The notes under the pieces were generated by a model. It saw only the letters and a program-made list of their open reading frames with translations. It searched no databases and had not been told where the DNA came from. The translations under genes were made by a program, and so were the position numbers. DNA of 64,000 bases, from contig NZ_BMSX01000007.1 in assembly GCF_014649375.1 (NCBI RefSeq), forward strand, positions 332,467-396,466, read 5' to 3'. Shown here piece by piece: positions 44,791 through 53,263 of the stretch. How positions within the stretch are numbered: position 1 is the first letter of the stretch; the number at the start of each line of letters is the position of its first letter. The DNA is from Streptomyces aurantiogriseus. Lineage in GTDB: Bacteria > Actinomycetota > Actinomycetes > Streptomycetales > Streptomycetaceae.

Positions 44791-46839
44791 TTGAACAGCA
44801 GTTCTCGCAGACGCACCTCCCACACCCCGTACCGCAGAGCCGCGGCCGCCGCCCTCGTCGGCGTCTCCGCGCTCATCGCCGCCGCCGTGCAGTCCGGCGC
44901 CGCGACGGCCGCCCCGGAGAAGGCACCGCAGGCGGCCGGCCAGGCGATTCCGGGCTCGGAGTCGATCCGGCTCACCCCCGCCCAGCGCGCCGCGCTGATA
45001 CGCGAGGCGGACGCCGACAAGGCGCAGACCGCCAAGGAGCTGGGCCTGGGCGCCAAGGAGGCGCTCGTCGTCCGGGACGTCGTCAAGGACGCGGACGGCA
45101 CGGTCCACACCCGCTTCGAGCGCACCTACGCCGGCCTGCCCGTCCTCGGCGGCGACCTGGTCGTCGAGAGCACCCCGGCCGGCGTGACCGAGTCCGTCGT
45201 CAAGGCCACCCGGGCCGCCATCGCGCCGGCCACCACCACCGCCAAGCTGCCCGCCGCCAAGGCCGAGGCGCAGGCGCTGGCCGCCGCGAAGGCGGAGGAG
45301 GCCAAGAGCCCCGACGTCAACCGCGAGCCCCGCAAGGTGATCTGGGCGGCGAACGGCACGCCGACGGTGGCGTACGAGACGGTCGTCGGCGGGTTCCAGC
45401 ACGACGGCACCCCGCAGGAACTGCACGTCATCACCGACGCCACCACGGGCGCGAAGCTGTACGAGTGGGAGGCGATCGAGACCGGCACCGGCAACACCGT
45501 GTACAGCGGTCAGGTCCCGCTCACCACGACCCAGTCCGGGTCGACGTACAACCTCACCGACGGCGCACGCGGCAACCACAGGACGTACAACCTCAACCGC
45601 GGCACCTCCGGCACCGGCACGCTCTTCTCCGGCGCCGACGACATCTGGGGCAACGGCAGCCCGTCCAACCTGGAGTCGGCCGCCGCCGACGCCCACTACG
45701 GCGCCGCGCTGACCTGGGACTACTACAAGAACGTGCACGGACGCTCCGGCATCCGCGGCGACGGCGTGGGCGCGTACTCCCGTGTCCACTACGGCAACAA
45801 CTACGTCAACGCGTTCTGGTCGGACAGCTGCTTCTGCATGACGTACGGCGACGGCTCCGGCAACGCCAACCCGCTGACGTCCATCGACGTGGCCGCCCAC
45901 GAGATGACGCACGGCCTGACGTCGAACACTGCCGGGCTGAACTACTCCGGCGAGTCGGGCGGCCTCAACGAGGCCACCTCCGACATCTTCGGCTCGACCG
46001 TCGAGTTCTACGCCAACAACTCCTCCGACGTCGGTGACTACCTCATCGGCGAGGAGATCAACATCAACGGCGACGGCACCCCGCTGCGCTACATGGACCG
46101 GCCGAGCAAGGACGGCTCGTCCAAGGACAGCTGGTACTCCGGCATCGGCTCGATCGACGTGCACTACTCCTCGGGCCCGGCGAACCACTTCTTCTACCTG
46201 CTGAGCGAGGGCAGCGGCACCAAGACCATCAACGGTGTCACCTACAACTCGCCCACCGCGGACAACCTCCCGGTCACCGGCATCGGCCGGGACAAGGCGG
46301 AGAAGATCTGGTTCCGCGCGCTGACCACGAAGTTCACCTCGACCACCAACTACGCGGGCGCCCGCACCGGCACCCTCGCGGCGGCCGGTGAGCTGTACGG
46401 CACCACCTCGCCCGAGTACACGGCGGTGGCGAACGCCTGGGCGGGCGTCGCGGTCGGTACGCGTCCCGGCGGCGGTGGCGGCGGTGGCGGTACCTCCTTC
46501 GAGAACGCCACCGACGTGTCGATTCCGGACAACGGCGCGGCGGTCACCTCGTCGATCACCGTCTCCGGGCGGACGGGCAACGCGCCGTCGAACCTCGCGG
46601 TGGCGGTCGACATCGTCCACACCTACATCGGTGACCTCCAGGTGCAGCTGGTCGCCCCCGACGGCACGGCGTACACGCTGAAGGCGTACAGCACCGGTGG
46701 GAGCACGGACAACATCAACACCACGTACACGGTGAACGCCTCCTCCGAAGTCGCCAACGGAATCTGGCAGTTGAGGGTCCAGGACAACGCGGCCCGGGAC
46801 ACCGGTTACATCAACAGCTGGAAGCTGACCTTCCCGTAG
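44791..46839 (+). CDS. Secreted M4 (thermolysin-family) metalloprotease with C-terminal P/Homo B domain
   Basis: A secreted neutral zinc endopeptidase. The signal peptide (TPYRRAAAAALVGVSALIAAAV) is followed by an FTP/propeptide region (FERTYAGLPVLGGDLVVES) and the M4 catalytic domain with zinc motif HEMTHG (near residue 370) plus NEATSDIFG. The catalytic histidine lies in VHYSSGPANHFFY. A poly-Gly linker then leads to a C-terminal P/Homo B-like domain of about 110 residues (IVHTYIGDLQVQLVAPDG ... WKLTFP), which the paralogue lacks. TTG 44791 is 6 nt after AAGGAG; GTG 44788 is an alternative one codon earlier. It would be active outside the cell after propeptide removal. Confidence 0.95.
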   Translation: MNSSSRRRTSHTPYRRAAAAALVGVSALIAAAVQSGAATAAPEKAPQAAGQAIPGSESIRLTPAQRAALIREADADKAQTAKELGLGAKEALVVRDVVKDADGTVHTRFERTYAGLPVLGGDLVVESTPAGVTESVVKATRAAIAPATTTAKLPAAKAEAQALAAAKAEEAKSPDVNREPRKVIWAANGTPTVAYETVVGGFQHDGTPQELHVITDATTGAKLYEWEAIETGTGNTVYSGQVPLTTTQSGSTYNLTDGARGNHRTYNLNRGTSGTGTLFSGADDIWGNGSPSNLESAAADAHYGAALTWDYYKNVHGRSGIRGDGVGAYSRVHYGNNYVNAFWSDSCFCMTYGDGSGNANPLTSIDVAAHEMTHGLTSNTAGLNYSGESGGLNEATSDIFGSTVEFYANNSSDVGDYLIGEEININGDGTPLRYMDRPSKDGSSKDSWYSGIGSIDVHYSSGPANHFFYLLSEGSGTKTINGVTYNSPTADNLPVTGIGRDKAEKIWFRALTTKFTSTTNYAGARTGTLAAAGELYGTTSPEYTAVANAWAGVAVGTRPGGGGGGGGTSFENATDVSIPDNGAAVTSSITVSGRTGNAPSNLAVAVDIVHTYIGDLQVQLVAPDGTAYTLKAYSTGGSTDNINTTYTVNASSEVANGIWQLRVQDNAARDTGYINSWKLTFP

Positions 46840-46865
46840 GCCACAGCTCGGCAGAACCTTGCGCA

Positions 46866-46909
46866 CGGGCGTCGCCCCGGCGGGTCAACTCCCGCCGGAG
46901 CGGCGCCCG
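46866..46909 (+). terminator. Hairpin after the first M4 protease gene
   Basis: Imperfect long stem CGGGCG...CGGCGGG-TCAACT-CCCGCCG...CGCCCG, starting about 26 bp after the stop. It isolates the two protease genes, consistent with each having its own upstream element. Confidence 0.7.
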
Positions 46910-46930
46910 TTCACATTTCCGAAACGTTGA

Positions 46931-46974
46931 CCGGACAGTCGACTTTCGGCCAACATCACCATCCACTCCTGACA
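46931..46974 (+). promoter_or_regulatory. Upstream element shared by the two M4 protease genes (copy 2)
   Basis: The second copy of the element described at 44587-44633, here ending 79 bp before the GTG start (158 bp in the other gene). Confidence 0.6.
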
Positions 46975-47052
46975 TGTACGCGCCCCAGGTGTCACTCTTC
47001 CTCCACCCGCCGCACCAGCACCACAGCGCTTCCCCCACACCAAGGAGCTTGT

Positions 47053-48711
47053 GTGACCCCCTTCTACGCGCGTCACAAGCGCACCACTCTGGCCATCGCG
47101 ACCGCCGTCGCGGCCGGAGCCCTCATCACGGCCGGCATGACCACCGGCGCCTCCGCACAGAGCGACCCGGCCGCCGGCAAGGCCGAGGTCAGCGCCGTCC
47201 CGGTCGCCCTGACCCCGGCCGCCCGCACCGCCCTGATCAAGCAGGCGGACGCCACCGCGGCCGAGACGGCGGACGAGATAGGCCTGGGCGCCCAGGAGAA
47301 GCTCGTCGTCCGCGACGTCGTCAAGAACGCCGACGGCACGACCCACACGCGCTACGAGCGCACGTACGCCGGACTCCCGGTCCTCGGCGGCGATCTGGTG
47401 GTCCACGAGTCGGAGTCCGGCACGACGGAGGGCGTCACCAGAGCCACGAAGGCCACCATCGCGGTCGCCGACCTCACCGCGGACGTCACCCAGGCCGCGG
47501 CCGAGAAGCAGGCCCTGAAGGCCGCCCAGGCCGAGGGCTCCACCAAGTCCGCGGCGGACAAGGCCCCGCGCAAGGTCGTCTGGGCGGCGAGCGGCAAGCC
47601 GACCCTCGCGTACGAGACCGTCGTCGGCGGCTTCCAGCACGACGGCACCCCGCAGGAACTGCACGTCGTCACCGACGCGCAGACCGGCGAGAAGCTGTAC
47701 GAGTGGGAGGCCATCCAGACCGGCACGGGCCACAGCCAGTACAACGGCACCGTGACGATCGGCACCGGCCTGTCGGGCTCGACGTACCAGCTCAACGACG
47801 CCTCGCGGGGCGCCCACAAGACGTACAACAAGGCCCGCGCAACGTCCTCCTCGGCGGGCACCCTCTTCACGGACGCGGACGACGTCTGGGGCACCGGCAC
47901 CGCGACCAGCTCCTCGACCGACCAGAACGCGGCGGTGGACGCCCACTACGGCGCCCAGGTCACCTGGGACTTCTACAAGAACGTCCTCGGCCGCAACGGC
48001 ATCAGGAACAACGGCGTCGCCGCCTACTCCCGCGTCCACTACGGCAACGCGTACGTCAACGCCTTCTGGTCCGACAGCTGCTTCTGCATGACGTACGGCG
48101 ACGGCGCGGGCAACGTCAAGCCACTGACGTCCCTGGACGTGGCGGGCCACGAGATGACCCACGGCCTCACCTCGAACACGGCCGGGCTCAACTACTCCGG
48201 CGAGTCGGGCGGCCTCAACGAGGCCACGTCGGACATCCTCGGCACGGCGGTGGAGTTCTACGCGGCGAACTCCAAGGACCCGGGCGACTACCTCATCGGC
48301 GAGAAGGTCGACATCCGGGGCAACGGCACCCCGCTCCGCTACATGGACAAGCCCAGCAAGGACGGCTCCTCGGCCGACTACTGGTCGTCGAGCCTGGCCG
48401 GCATGGACGTCCACTACTCGTCGGGCCCGGCGAACCACTTCTTCTACCTGCTGAGCGAGGGCAGCGGCTCGAAGACGATCAACGGAGTGACCTACAACTC
48501 CGCCACCTACGACGGCTCGACGGTCACCGGCATCGGCCGCGACAAGGCCGTCAAGATCTGGTACAAGGCCCTGAGCGAGTACATGACGTCGACGACGAAC
48601 TACAAGGGCGCCCGCACGGCGACCCTGAGCGCGGCGTCGGCCCTGTACGGCTCCACCAGCACCGAGTACAAGGCGGTGGCGGCGGCCTGGACGGCGGTCA
48701 ACGTCAGCTGA
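47053..48711 (+). CDS. Secreted M4 (thermolysin-family) metalloprotease
   Basis: A 552-residue paralogue of the preceding protease, without the P/Homo B domain. It has a signal peptide (HKRTTLAIATAVAAGALITAG), a propeptide with RYERTYAGLPVLGGDLVVHE, then the catalytic domain with GHEMTHG (near residue 365), NEATSDILG and DVHYSSGPANHFFY. The stretch FWSDSCFCMTYGDG is identical in both proteins, including a close cysteine pair. GTG 47053 has AAGGAG 5 nt upstream. The two genes are clearly a tandem duplication in which one copy gained or the other lost the C-terminal domain. Confidence 0.95.
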   Translation: MTPFYARHKRTTLAIATAVAAGALITAGMTTGASAQSDPAAGKAEVSAVPVALTPAARTALIKQADATAAETADEIGLGAQEKLVVRDVVKNADGTTHTRYERTYAGLPVLGGDLVVHESESGTTEGVTRATKATIAVADLTADVTQAAAEKQALKAAQAEGSTKSAADKAPRKVVWAASGKPTLAYETVVGGFQHDGTPQELHVVTDAQTGEKLYEWEAIQTGTGHSQYNGTVTIGTGLSGSTYQLNDASRGAHKTYNKARATSSSAGTLFTDADDVWGTGTATSSSTDQNAAVDAHYGAQVTWDFYKNVLGRNGIRNNGVAAYSRVHYGNAYVNAFWSDSCFCMTYGDGAGNVKPLTSLDVAGHEMTHGLTSNTAGLNYSGESGGLNEATSDILGTAVEFYAANSKDPGDYLIGEKVDIRGNGTPLRYMDKPSKDGSSADYWSSSLAGMDVHYSSGPANHFFYLLSEGSGSKTINGVTYNSATYDGSTVTGIGRDKAVKIWYKALSEYMTSTTNYKGARTATLSAASALYGSTSTEYKAVAAAWTAVNVS

Positions 48712-48732
48712 GTCAGCGCTGATTGAGTGAGT

Positions 48733-48769
48733 GACGGCACCCGGGACGAAGGCATCCCCGGGTGCCGTC
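48733..48769 (+). terminator. Hairpin terminator after the second M4 protease gene
   Basis: Perfect 13-bp stem (48733-48745 with 48757-48769), 11-nt loop, 21 bp beyond the stop. The next gene starts 16 bp later with TACGCT as possible -10, so one short region ends one transcript and starts the next. Confidence 0.85.
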
Positions 48770-48784
48770 CTACGCTTGGGCCCC

Positions 48785-49303
48785 ATGTCTTCGGAGGACT
48801 TCACGTACGACGACGTCGGCGCGACCCGCGACAAGCCCGGCTTCTGCCCGCCCGGCTTCCACCCCCTGCATGTGCGCACGCGCCTGGGCGAGGGCGAGGA
48901 GGTCTTCCGCCGCGCGGCCGAGGCCGTCCTCACCTGGGAGATGCACCGCGCGCTGGGCGTGGGCATCGACGCGACGGCCGACCGCGCCGCCCCCGGCGTC
49001 GGGGTCACGGTCACCCTGGCCGGTGTGATCAAGGCCCCCTGCCGCATCGTCTGGACGGTCGAGGAACGCCGCCGCGCCGGCTGGGCGTACGGCACCCTCC
49101 CCGGCCACCCCGAGTGCGGCGAGGAGGCCTTCGTCGTGGACCGCACGGGGGACGGCACGGTGTGGCTGACGGTGTCGGCGTTCAGCCGGGGCGCGAAGTG
49201 GTACGCCCGGGCGGGCGGTCCGGCGACGCGAGGGCTGCAGCAGGCGTACGCGCGCAGGTGTGGGGTGGTGTTGCGGGCGTTGGCGGGCGGGGAGGGGACG
49301 TAG
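48785..49303 (+). CDS. DUF1990-family protein
   Basis: A 172-residue protein of the DUF1990 family: the opening FTYDDVGATRDKPGFCPPGFHPLHVRTRLGEGEEVFRRA with its EAVLTWEMHRALGV helix, followed by a beta-rich domain (AYGTLPGHPECGEEAFVVDR) and the closing RGLQQAYARR. The family is found in bacteria and plants and has no assigned reaction; the fold is predicted to be a SRPBCC-like cavity. ATG 48785 lies 8 nt after TACGCT, with no Shine-Dalgarno, so the message may be leaderless. Confidence 0.88.
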   Translation: MSSEDFTYDDVGATRDKPGFCPPGFHPLHVRTRLGEGEEVFRRAAEAVLTWEMHRALGVGIDATADRAAPGVGVTVTLAGVIKAPCRIVWTVEERRRAGWAYGTLPGHPECGEEAFVVDRTGDGTVWLTVSAFSRGAKWYARAGGPATRGLQQAYARRCGVVLRALAGGEGT

Positions 49304-49435
49304 CCGGACGAGGCTCAGGACGATCCCTGGCCGCCTACGACCACCGAGACATCGGGCTCACCCATCCAGGCGCGGCCAGGGAAGGACGGGGTCGTCACCA
49401 GGTCCGGAGCACGCCGGAGAACTTTTCCGGATTCC

Positions 49436-49462
49436 TGTCACATCTGCGTGCGCCGATCCGTC
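49436..49462 (+). promoter_or_regulatory. ECF41-type sigma-factor promoter motif
   Basis: TGTCACA (49436-49442) and CGTC (49459-49462) are separated by exactly 16 nt. This is the bipartite motif published for ECF41 sigma factors, whose genes are usually linked to carboxymuconolactone decarboxylase (CMD) or related genes. It lies 46 bp upstream of a CMD-family gene. No sigma-factor gene is in the window. Confidence 0.75.
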
Positions 49463-49507
49463 AGTGCTGTGAAGACGCCGACCAGGCCGAAGCGAAGGAG
49501 AGCAGCC

Positions 49508-49996
49508 ATGACGAACACCTCCATCTCCCGGATGCCCAACCCGGGCGAGTTCGTGCCCGAGCTGAAGGACATCAGCGCCGCCCTCTTCCGGGCCACGGGC
49601 AACCACTCGGTGCCGCGCACCACGATGAACCTCGTCCACCTGCGCGCCGGTCAGATCGTCGGCAACACCTACCTGACGATCCTGAACACCGGCTTCCTGC
49701 GCAAGGCCGGAGAGTCCGAGGAGCGCATCACCGCCGTCTCCTCCTGGCAGGACGCCCCGTACTTCACCGACGCCGAGCGGGCCGCCCTCGCCCTGGTGGA
49801 GGCCACCCTCCAGCCCGCCCCGCACGGCAAGGAGCGCGTCTCCGACGAGCTGTACGCCGAGGTGGCGAACCACTACGACGAGAAGGCGCTGGCCACCCTG
49901 ACCATCGCGATCGGCCAGATCAACTTCTTCATCGCCCTGGCCGTCATCGGCAAGCCGCAGCCGGTCAGCTCCCTCGCGGACCAGCAGTGGGACTGA
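49508..49996 (+). CDS. Carboxymuconolactone decarboxylase/AhpD-family protein lacking the CxxC motif
   Basis: A 162-residue protein with the CMD/AhpD-like fold: MNLVHLRAGQIVG, then FLRKAGESEERITAVSSWQDAPYFTDAERAAL, and a C-terminal YDEKALATLTIAIGQINFF helix. In active AhpD-like peroxidatic proteins the first motif continues C-x-x-C and a histidine. Here those positions read NTYL and Asn, and no cysteine occurs anywhere in the protein. It therefore cannot do thiol-based peroxide chemistry. ATG 49508 has GAAGGAG upstream, and a perfect ECF41-type promoter motif lies 46 bp before the start. It is convergent with a MarR regulator gene. Confidence 0.85.
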   Translation: MTNTSISRMPNPGEFVPELKDISAALFRATGNHSVPRTTMNLVHLRAGQIVGNTYLTILNTGFLRKAGESEERITAVSSWQDAPYFTDAERAALALVEATLQPAPHGKERVSDELYAEVANHYDEKALATLTIAIGQINFFIALAVIGKPQPVSSLADQQWD

Positions 49997-50040
49997 CCTG
50001 TCCGGCTGTCCATCAGGGGGCCCGCGCCGGCGACATCGGG

Positions 50041-50511
50041 TCACTGGACCAGGGCACTGCCGGTGTTCCGGATCATCTGCTGGAGCACCTTCAGCGTGGT
50101 GACGTAGTCGGCGTCGTCGATGCCCTGGTGAACGCGGTCACGGATCGCCGGGGCGTGCTGCTTGAGGCCGGCGCGAGCCTCGTCCCCCGACTCGGTGATC
50201 CACAGCCGTCCCTCACTGTCGCGAACGAGCCAGCCGCGCTCCAGCAGGACCTCTGCCGCGGCACTCAGGTCGTCCTCGCGCCTGAGGTAGGTGCTCATGG
50301 CCTGCTCGAGTTCGGAGACGGTCATGCCGTGGCCGTCGGGTGAGAGGTCGTTCTTCGACAGGTTGCGCAGCAGCCAGTACTGGGGCTGGGTGAAACCGAG
50401 TTCAGCCAGCCGGGCTCGGGTGAAGGAGACGAGGGCCTCATTGGCCACGCCGGTCCAGTACGCGGCCGGCTGTGCGGCGAGGTCGACGTCGGAGAGGTGC
50501 TGGGTGGTCAT
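50041..50511 (-). CDS. MarR-family transcriptional regulator
   Basis: A 156-residue winged-helix regulator with the MarR layout: dimerisation helix at the N-terminus (AYWTGVANEALVSFTRARLAELGF), recognition region (QPQYWLLRNLSKND), and the wing with DDLSAAAEVLLERGWLVRDSEGRLWITESGDEAR. The ATG at 50511 is 5' to the intergenic region shared with the divergent EEP-family gene. It converges on the cysteine-less CMD gene with a gap of 44 bp. Its ligand and targets are unknown. Confidence 0.9.
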   Translation of the reverse strand: MTTQHLSDVDLAAQPAAYWTGVANEALVSFTRARLAELGFTQPQYWLLRNLSKNDLSPDGHGMTVSELEQAMSTYLRREDDLSAAAEVLLERGWLVRDSEGRLWITESGDEARAGLKQHAPAIRDRVHQGIDDADYVTTLKVLQQMIRNTGSALVQ

Positions 50512-50730
50512 GTCGGTACTCCCCGTCAGTAATGATCGGTACGAGCACCGTAGAACCTGAAGTTATCTTGAGGTCAACGCGGCGGGATCGGTCGAGGCGG
50601 CGGCCTCTTCCGAGCACAACGAGACGGCACACCACATGTGTTGCTGACAGCTTCGTCCCATAACCTCGTGCAGGGAGACGTCAGACGTCAGGCGTCAGAT
50701 GCCCTGTGTGTCCACCTTGAGGAGGCGACG

Positions 50731-51558
50731 GTGCTGGGAAGGGGCATTCGGTTGCTCGCGGGTGCCATGACCGTGGCCTGCGTGGTGCTCGTCGGCCCCA
50801 GTGCACCGAGCGGCGCCGGGTCGCTGCCCGTCGAAGCCTTCAGGGATGTCGTACCGAACCGGGTCATGACGTGGAACATCTGCAACCCCTGCGAGCAGAG
50901 CAACGCCGACCGGGCAGCGGAGATCGCCACGTATGCGCCCCAGGTCATCGGCCTGCAAGAAGCATGCGTGGGCGATGTCGAGAGGATCCGGGACCATCTG
51001 GAGTACCTTTACGGGCTGGTTTACCACGTCGAGTACGGGACGGTTCTGCGGAACTGGGGCCGCTGCGGGGGTGCGCCGTGGAGTCCGGGGGCCTACGGCC
51101 AGGCGGTCCTCTCAGCGGCACCGATGACAGACGTCGTCAACGTGGAGTATCCCGACGGAGGATCCGAAGACCGTGGGTACATGGCCGTCACCACCACGGT
51201 GGGCGACCGGCCCGTCCGGGTCTTCAACACGCACCTCGCCGAACGACGTCAAGAGGCAGTCCGGGCAGACCAGACCGGCGTACTCGCCGCAGCCGTCGCC
51301 CGGCACGACCGCGCGATCGTTCTCGGCGACTTCAACGCCGTGCCGGACGCCTCCGAACTCACCGAAATGTGGGCACTGGCCACGGACACAGACCCCCGGT
51401 GCCATCCCCCGACCACCGGCACCTGCCGGCCGACCACCGACTGGCAGAGCAAGTTCGACTACATCTTCCTCCGAGGCATCGTCCCACTCGAGCACCATGT
51501 GCATCCGACCGCGGCCTCGGACCACCACCTGCTCCACACCGACCTGGACCCCACTTAG
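50731..51558 (+). CDS. Secreted endonuclease/exonuclease/phosphatase-family protein
   Basis: An exported metal-dependent phosphoesterase of the EEP superfamily (275 residues). The signal peptide is GRGIRLLAGAMTVACVVLVG. Active-site motifs follow in order: TWNICNPC (metal-binding Asn), GLQEACVGD (metal-binding Glu), FNTHLAE, LGDFNAVPD (catalytic Asp and Asn) and ASDHHLLH (catalytic His). Several cysteines suggest disulfides outside the cell. GTG 50731 with GGAGG 5 nt upstream is preferred over the GTG at 50638, which would bury the signal peptide. The substrate could be nucleic acid or a phospholipid-type ester; sequence alone does not decide. Confidence 0.87.
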   Translation: MLGRGIRLLAGAMTVACVVLVGPSAPSGAGSLPVEAFRDVVPNRVMTWNICNPCEQSNADRAAEIATYAPQVIGLQEACVGDVERIRDHLEYLYGLVYHVEYGTVLRNWGRCGGAPWSPGAYGQAVLSAAPMTDVVNVEYPDGGSEDRGYMAVTTTVGDRPVRVFNTHLAERRQEAVRADQTGVLAAAVARHDRAIVLGDFNAVPDASELTEMWALATDTDPRCHPPTTGTCRPTTDWQSKFDYIFLRGIVPLEHHVHPTAASDHHLLHTDLDPT

Positions 51559-51585
51559 ACCGCACTGGGCGGAACGGGTCACTGG

Positions 51586-52317
51586 TCAGGTGCCGCGGCG
51601 GAACAGAGCCGTCCAGAGGAAGGGTTCGCCGAAAAGAGGGGAGTCGGCTGGTTCGTCGTGCATGCGGCGCAGCTCGATCTCCGTCAGGTCGGAGAAGATC
51701 CAGCGCAGGGACTCCGGCGTGTAGGCGAGGCCACCGTGGAGGCGGGAGTGGCGGTAGAAGTCCGCGTCGGGAAGTTCGGACCCCATCTCGCCGGACGCGA
51801 AGCAGGTGAGGGCGAGATGACCGCCGGGGACCAGCACCCGGTCGAGGAGGGCGAGGTAACTGATGCGGCGGTGCGGTGGCAGATGGTGGAAGCAGCCGGA
51901 GTCGTAGACCAGGTCATACGGGCCGCCGAGCTCGTCCGTGGTGAGGGCGAAGGCGTCGCCGCAGTGAAATCGGACCTCGGCCCCGGTCTCGCGGGCACGG
52001 TCCTCGGCCCAGGCGATGGCCGCCGGAGACAGATCGACGGCGTCCACCTCGAAGCCACGGGAGGCGAGATGGACGGCGTTGCGACCAGGGCCACAGCCCA
52101 GATCGAGGGCTCGTCCAGGAGCGATCAGACCACGGTCGAGGTACGAGACCAGGTTCTCGTCCGGCTTCGCCACGAAGAACGGCACCGGCTTGGAGCGGTC
52201 CGCGTAGAAGTCGTCCCACCACGAGCCCGCATCCGCCGTCCACCGGTCGGCTTCCGGCGCGAACAGACCGTCGAGGAGGTTCAGTACGTCGTCCACCGTG
52301 CGGATGTTCCGGTCCAT
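51586..52317 (-). CDS. Class I SAM-dependent methyltransferase
   Basis: A 243-residue methyltransferase. Motif I is ALDLGCGPGRNAVHLASRG, motif II VDAVDLSPAAIAWAE, followed by the acidic VRFHCGDAF and the motif IV region YDLVYDSGCFHHLPPHRR. Motif VI is VPGGHLALTCF. It resembles TehB-like and thiopurine/tellurite-type small methyltransferases. ATG 52317 (MDRNIRT) is preceded by AAGGGAGA; the ATG at 52335 would place that ribosome-binding site inside the coding region. It converges on the EEP-family gene. The acceptor is unknown. Confidence 0.88.
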   Translation of the reverse strand: MDRNIRTVDDVLNLLDGLFAPEADRWTADAGSWWDDFYADRSKPVPFFVAKPDENLVSYLDRGLIAPGRALDLGCGPGRNAVHLASRGFEVDAVDLSPAAIAWAEDRARETGAEVRFHCGDAFALTTDELGGPYDLVYDSGCFHHLPPHRRISYLALLDRVLVPGGHLALTCFASGEMGSELPDADFYRHSRLHGGLAYTPESLRWIFSDLTEIELRRMHDEPADSPLFGEPFLWTALFRRGT

Positions 52318-52583
52318 CCGATCTCCCTTCACCATGCCCGAAACATACGAACCGGTGGCTCGAAAGACCAGCTCAGGCGGGAGGAGGGGAAGGCGTCAGT
52401 GTGCGCCTGAAGAGCTCGAGGGTGAGGAATGAACTCGCCTGTGCGGGCAGCGGGTGTTCAGCCCCTGACCCCCTGTCGAAAGCCGTCAGGGAGGCAGTCT
52501 CGGCGACCCTGAGGCGACTTTTCCAGAGAATCAGTTGTGTTGAGGTCAGGCGGCAGCCCCCTGAGACTTCGACCTTCACGCGA
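52318..52583. other. Non-coding region, nothing recognised
   Basis: The 266 bp hold no supportable gene, strong hairpin or repeat. Open frames crossing it lack ribosome-binding sites and change composition at the edges of the neighbouring genes. Confidence 0.5.
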
Positions 52584-53039
52584 CTACGGCCGCCCGCCGA
52601 CCTCGAACCACAACAGCTTGCCCGCACCGCGCCCGAGCCGGTCGTTGTCGTCTCCGATGGGCCAGCCGCCCCACGAATCGGCGTACTCCTGCACGAGATA
52701 CAGCCCACGCCCGCTCTCGCTGTGGAGCGGGGCGACGGTCAGGCGGTCTCCGGGAGGCTTGGCGAAGGGAGCGGGGATGTGCGGGTGACTGTCCCAGACG
52801 CCTACCCTGAGCCGCCCGCCACCGAGGGCCGTCAGCCGCAGGGAGGCGGGCCCTCTGGTGTGCAGGTAGGCGTTGGTGACGAGCTCGGACGTCAACAACT
52901 CGACGACGTCCAGCACTTCACGCATGCCATGTCCGTCGAGCGCCGCCCGCACGGTCATACGTGCGACACGTGCGGCGCGGGGGTCATGTGGCAGGCGGAG
53001 GGCGTACACCCAGGTGTCGGGCGGGGCTACGGTGACCAT
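52584..53039 (-). CDS. ATP-binding protein, anti-sigma-factor-like (HATPase_c_2)
   Basis: A 151-residue stand-alone GHKL ATPase domain: ARVARMTVRAALDGHGM, the N-box VVELLTSELVTNAYLHTRG, then VGVWDSHPH and the G-box GRGLYLVQEYADSWGGW. ATG 53039 has GGAGGTG upstream. It is divergent from an XRE/DUF5753 regulator and DUF397 pair. This trio (ATPase, XRE regulator, DUF397) recurs dozens of times in Streptomyces; WhiJ and the abaA cluster are studied examples that affect development or antibiotic production. Confidence 0.9.
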   Translation of the reverse strand: MVTVAPPDTWVYALRLPHDPRAARVARMTVRAALDGHGMREVLDVVELLTSELVTNAYLHTRGPASLRLTALGGGRLRVGVWDSHPHIPAPFAKPPGDRLTVAPLHSESGRGLYLVQEYADSWGGWPIGDDNDRLGRGAGKLLWFEVGGRP

Positions 53040-53176
53040 GGAACACCTCCGGAGGAAGGGGACTTGGACTACTCGCTCACGGCCGCGCCGGGCGGTGGCA
53101 TTGCCTGGGGTGGTGCACTTCCGGCTTAGGGGCGGGGCTGTTGGCGGTACGTCACTACGCTAGCGAGCTGCCGGGA

Positions 53177-53206
53177 GGTGCATCTTCCAATCCTGGGAGA
53201 TGCACC
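53177..53206. promoter_or_regulatory. Candidate operator of the XRE/DUF397 divergon
   Basis: Perfect inverted repeat GGTGCATCT (53177-53185) / AGATGCACC (53198-53206) with a 12-bp centre, about 58 bp upstream of the XRE regulator start. Its symmetry and position fit an autoregulatory site for that regulator; this is inferred. Confidence 0.5.
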
Positions 53207-53263
53207 CGCGATTACCTCGTGTGGGGGATCTGAACACCGCACCGCAGTCTGAAAGGAGGCGTT

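Noticed and set aside
52401..53129. 242-codon plus-strand frame opposite the anti-sigma-like ATPase
   Set aside because: It is the complement of the ATPase gene plus non-coding DNA; no ribosome-binding site or family motif.
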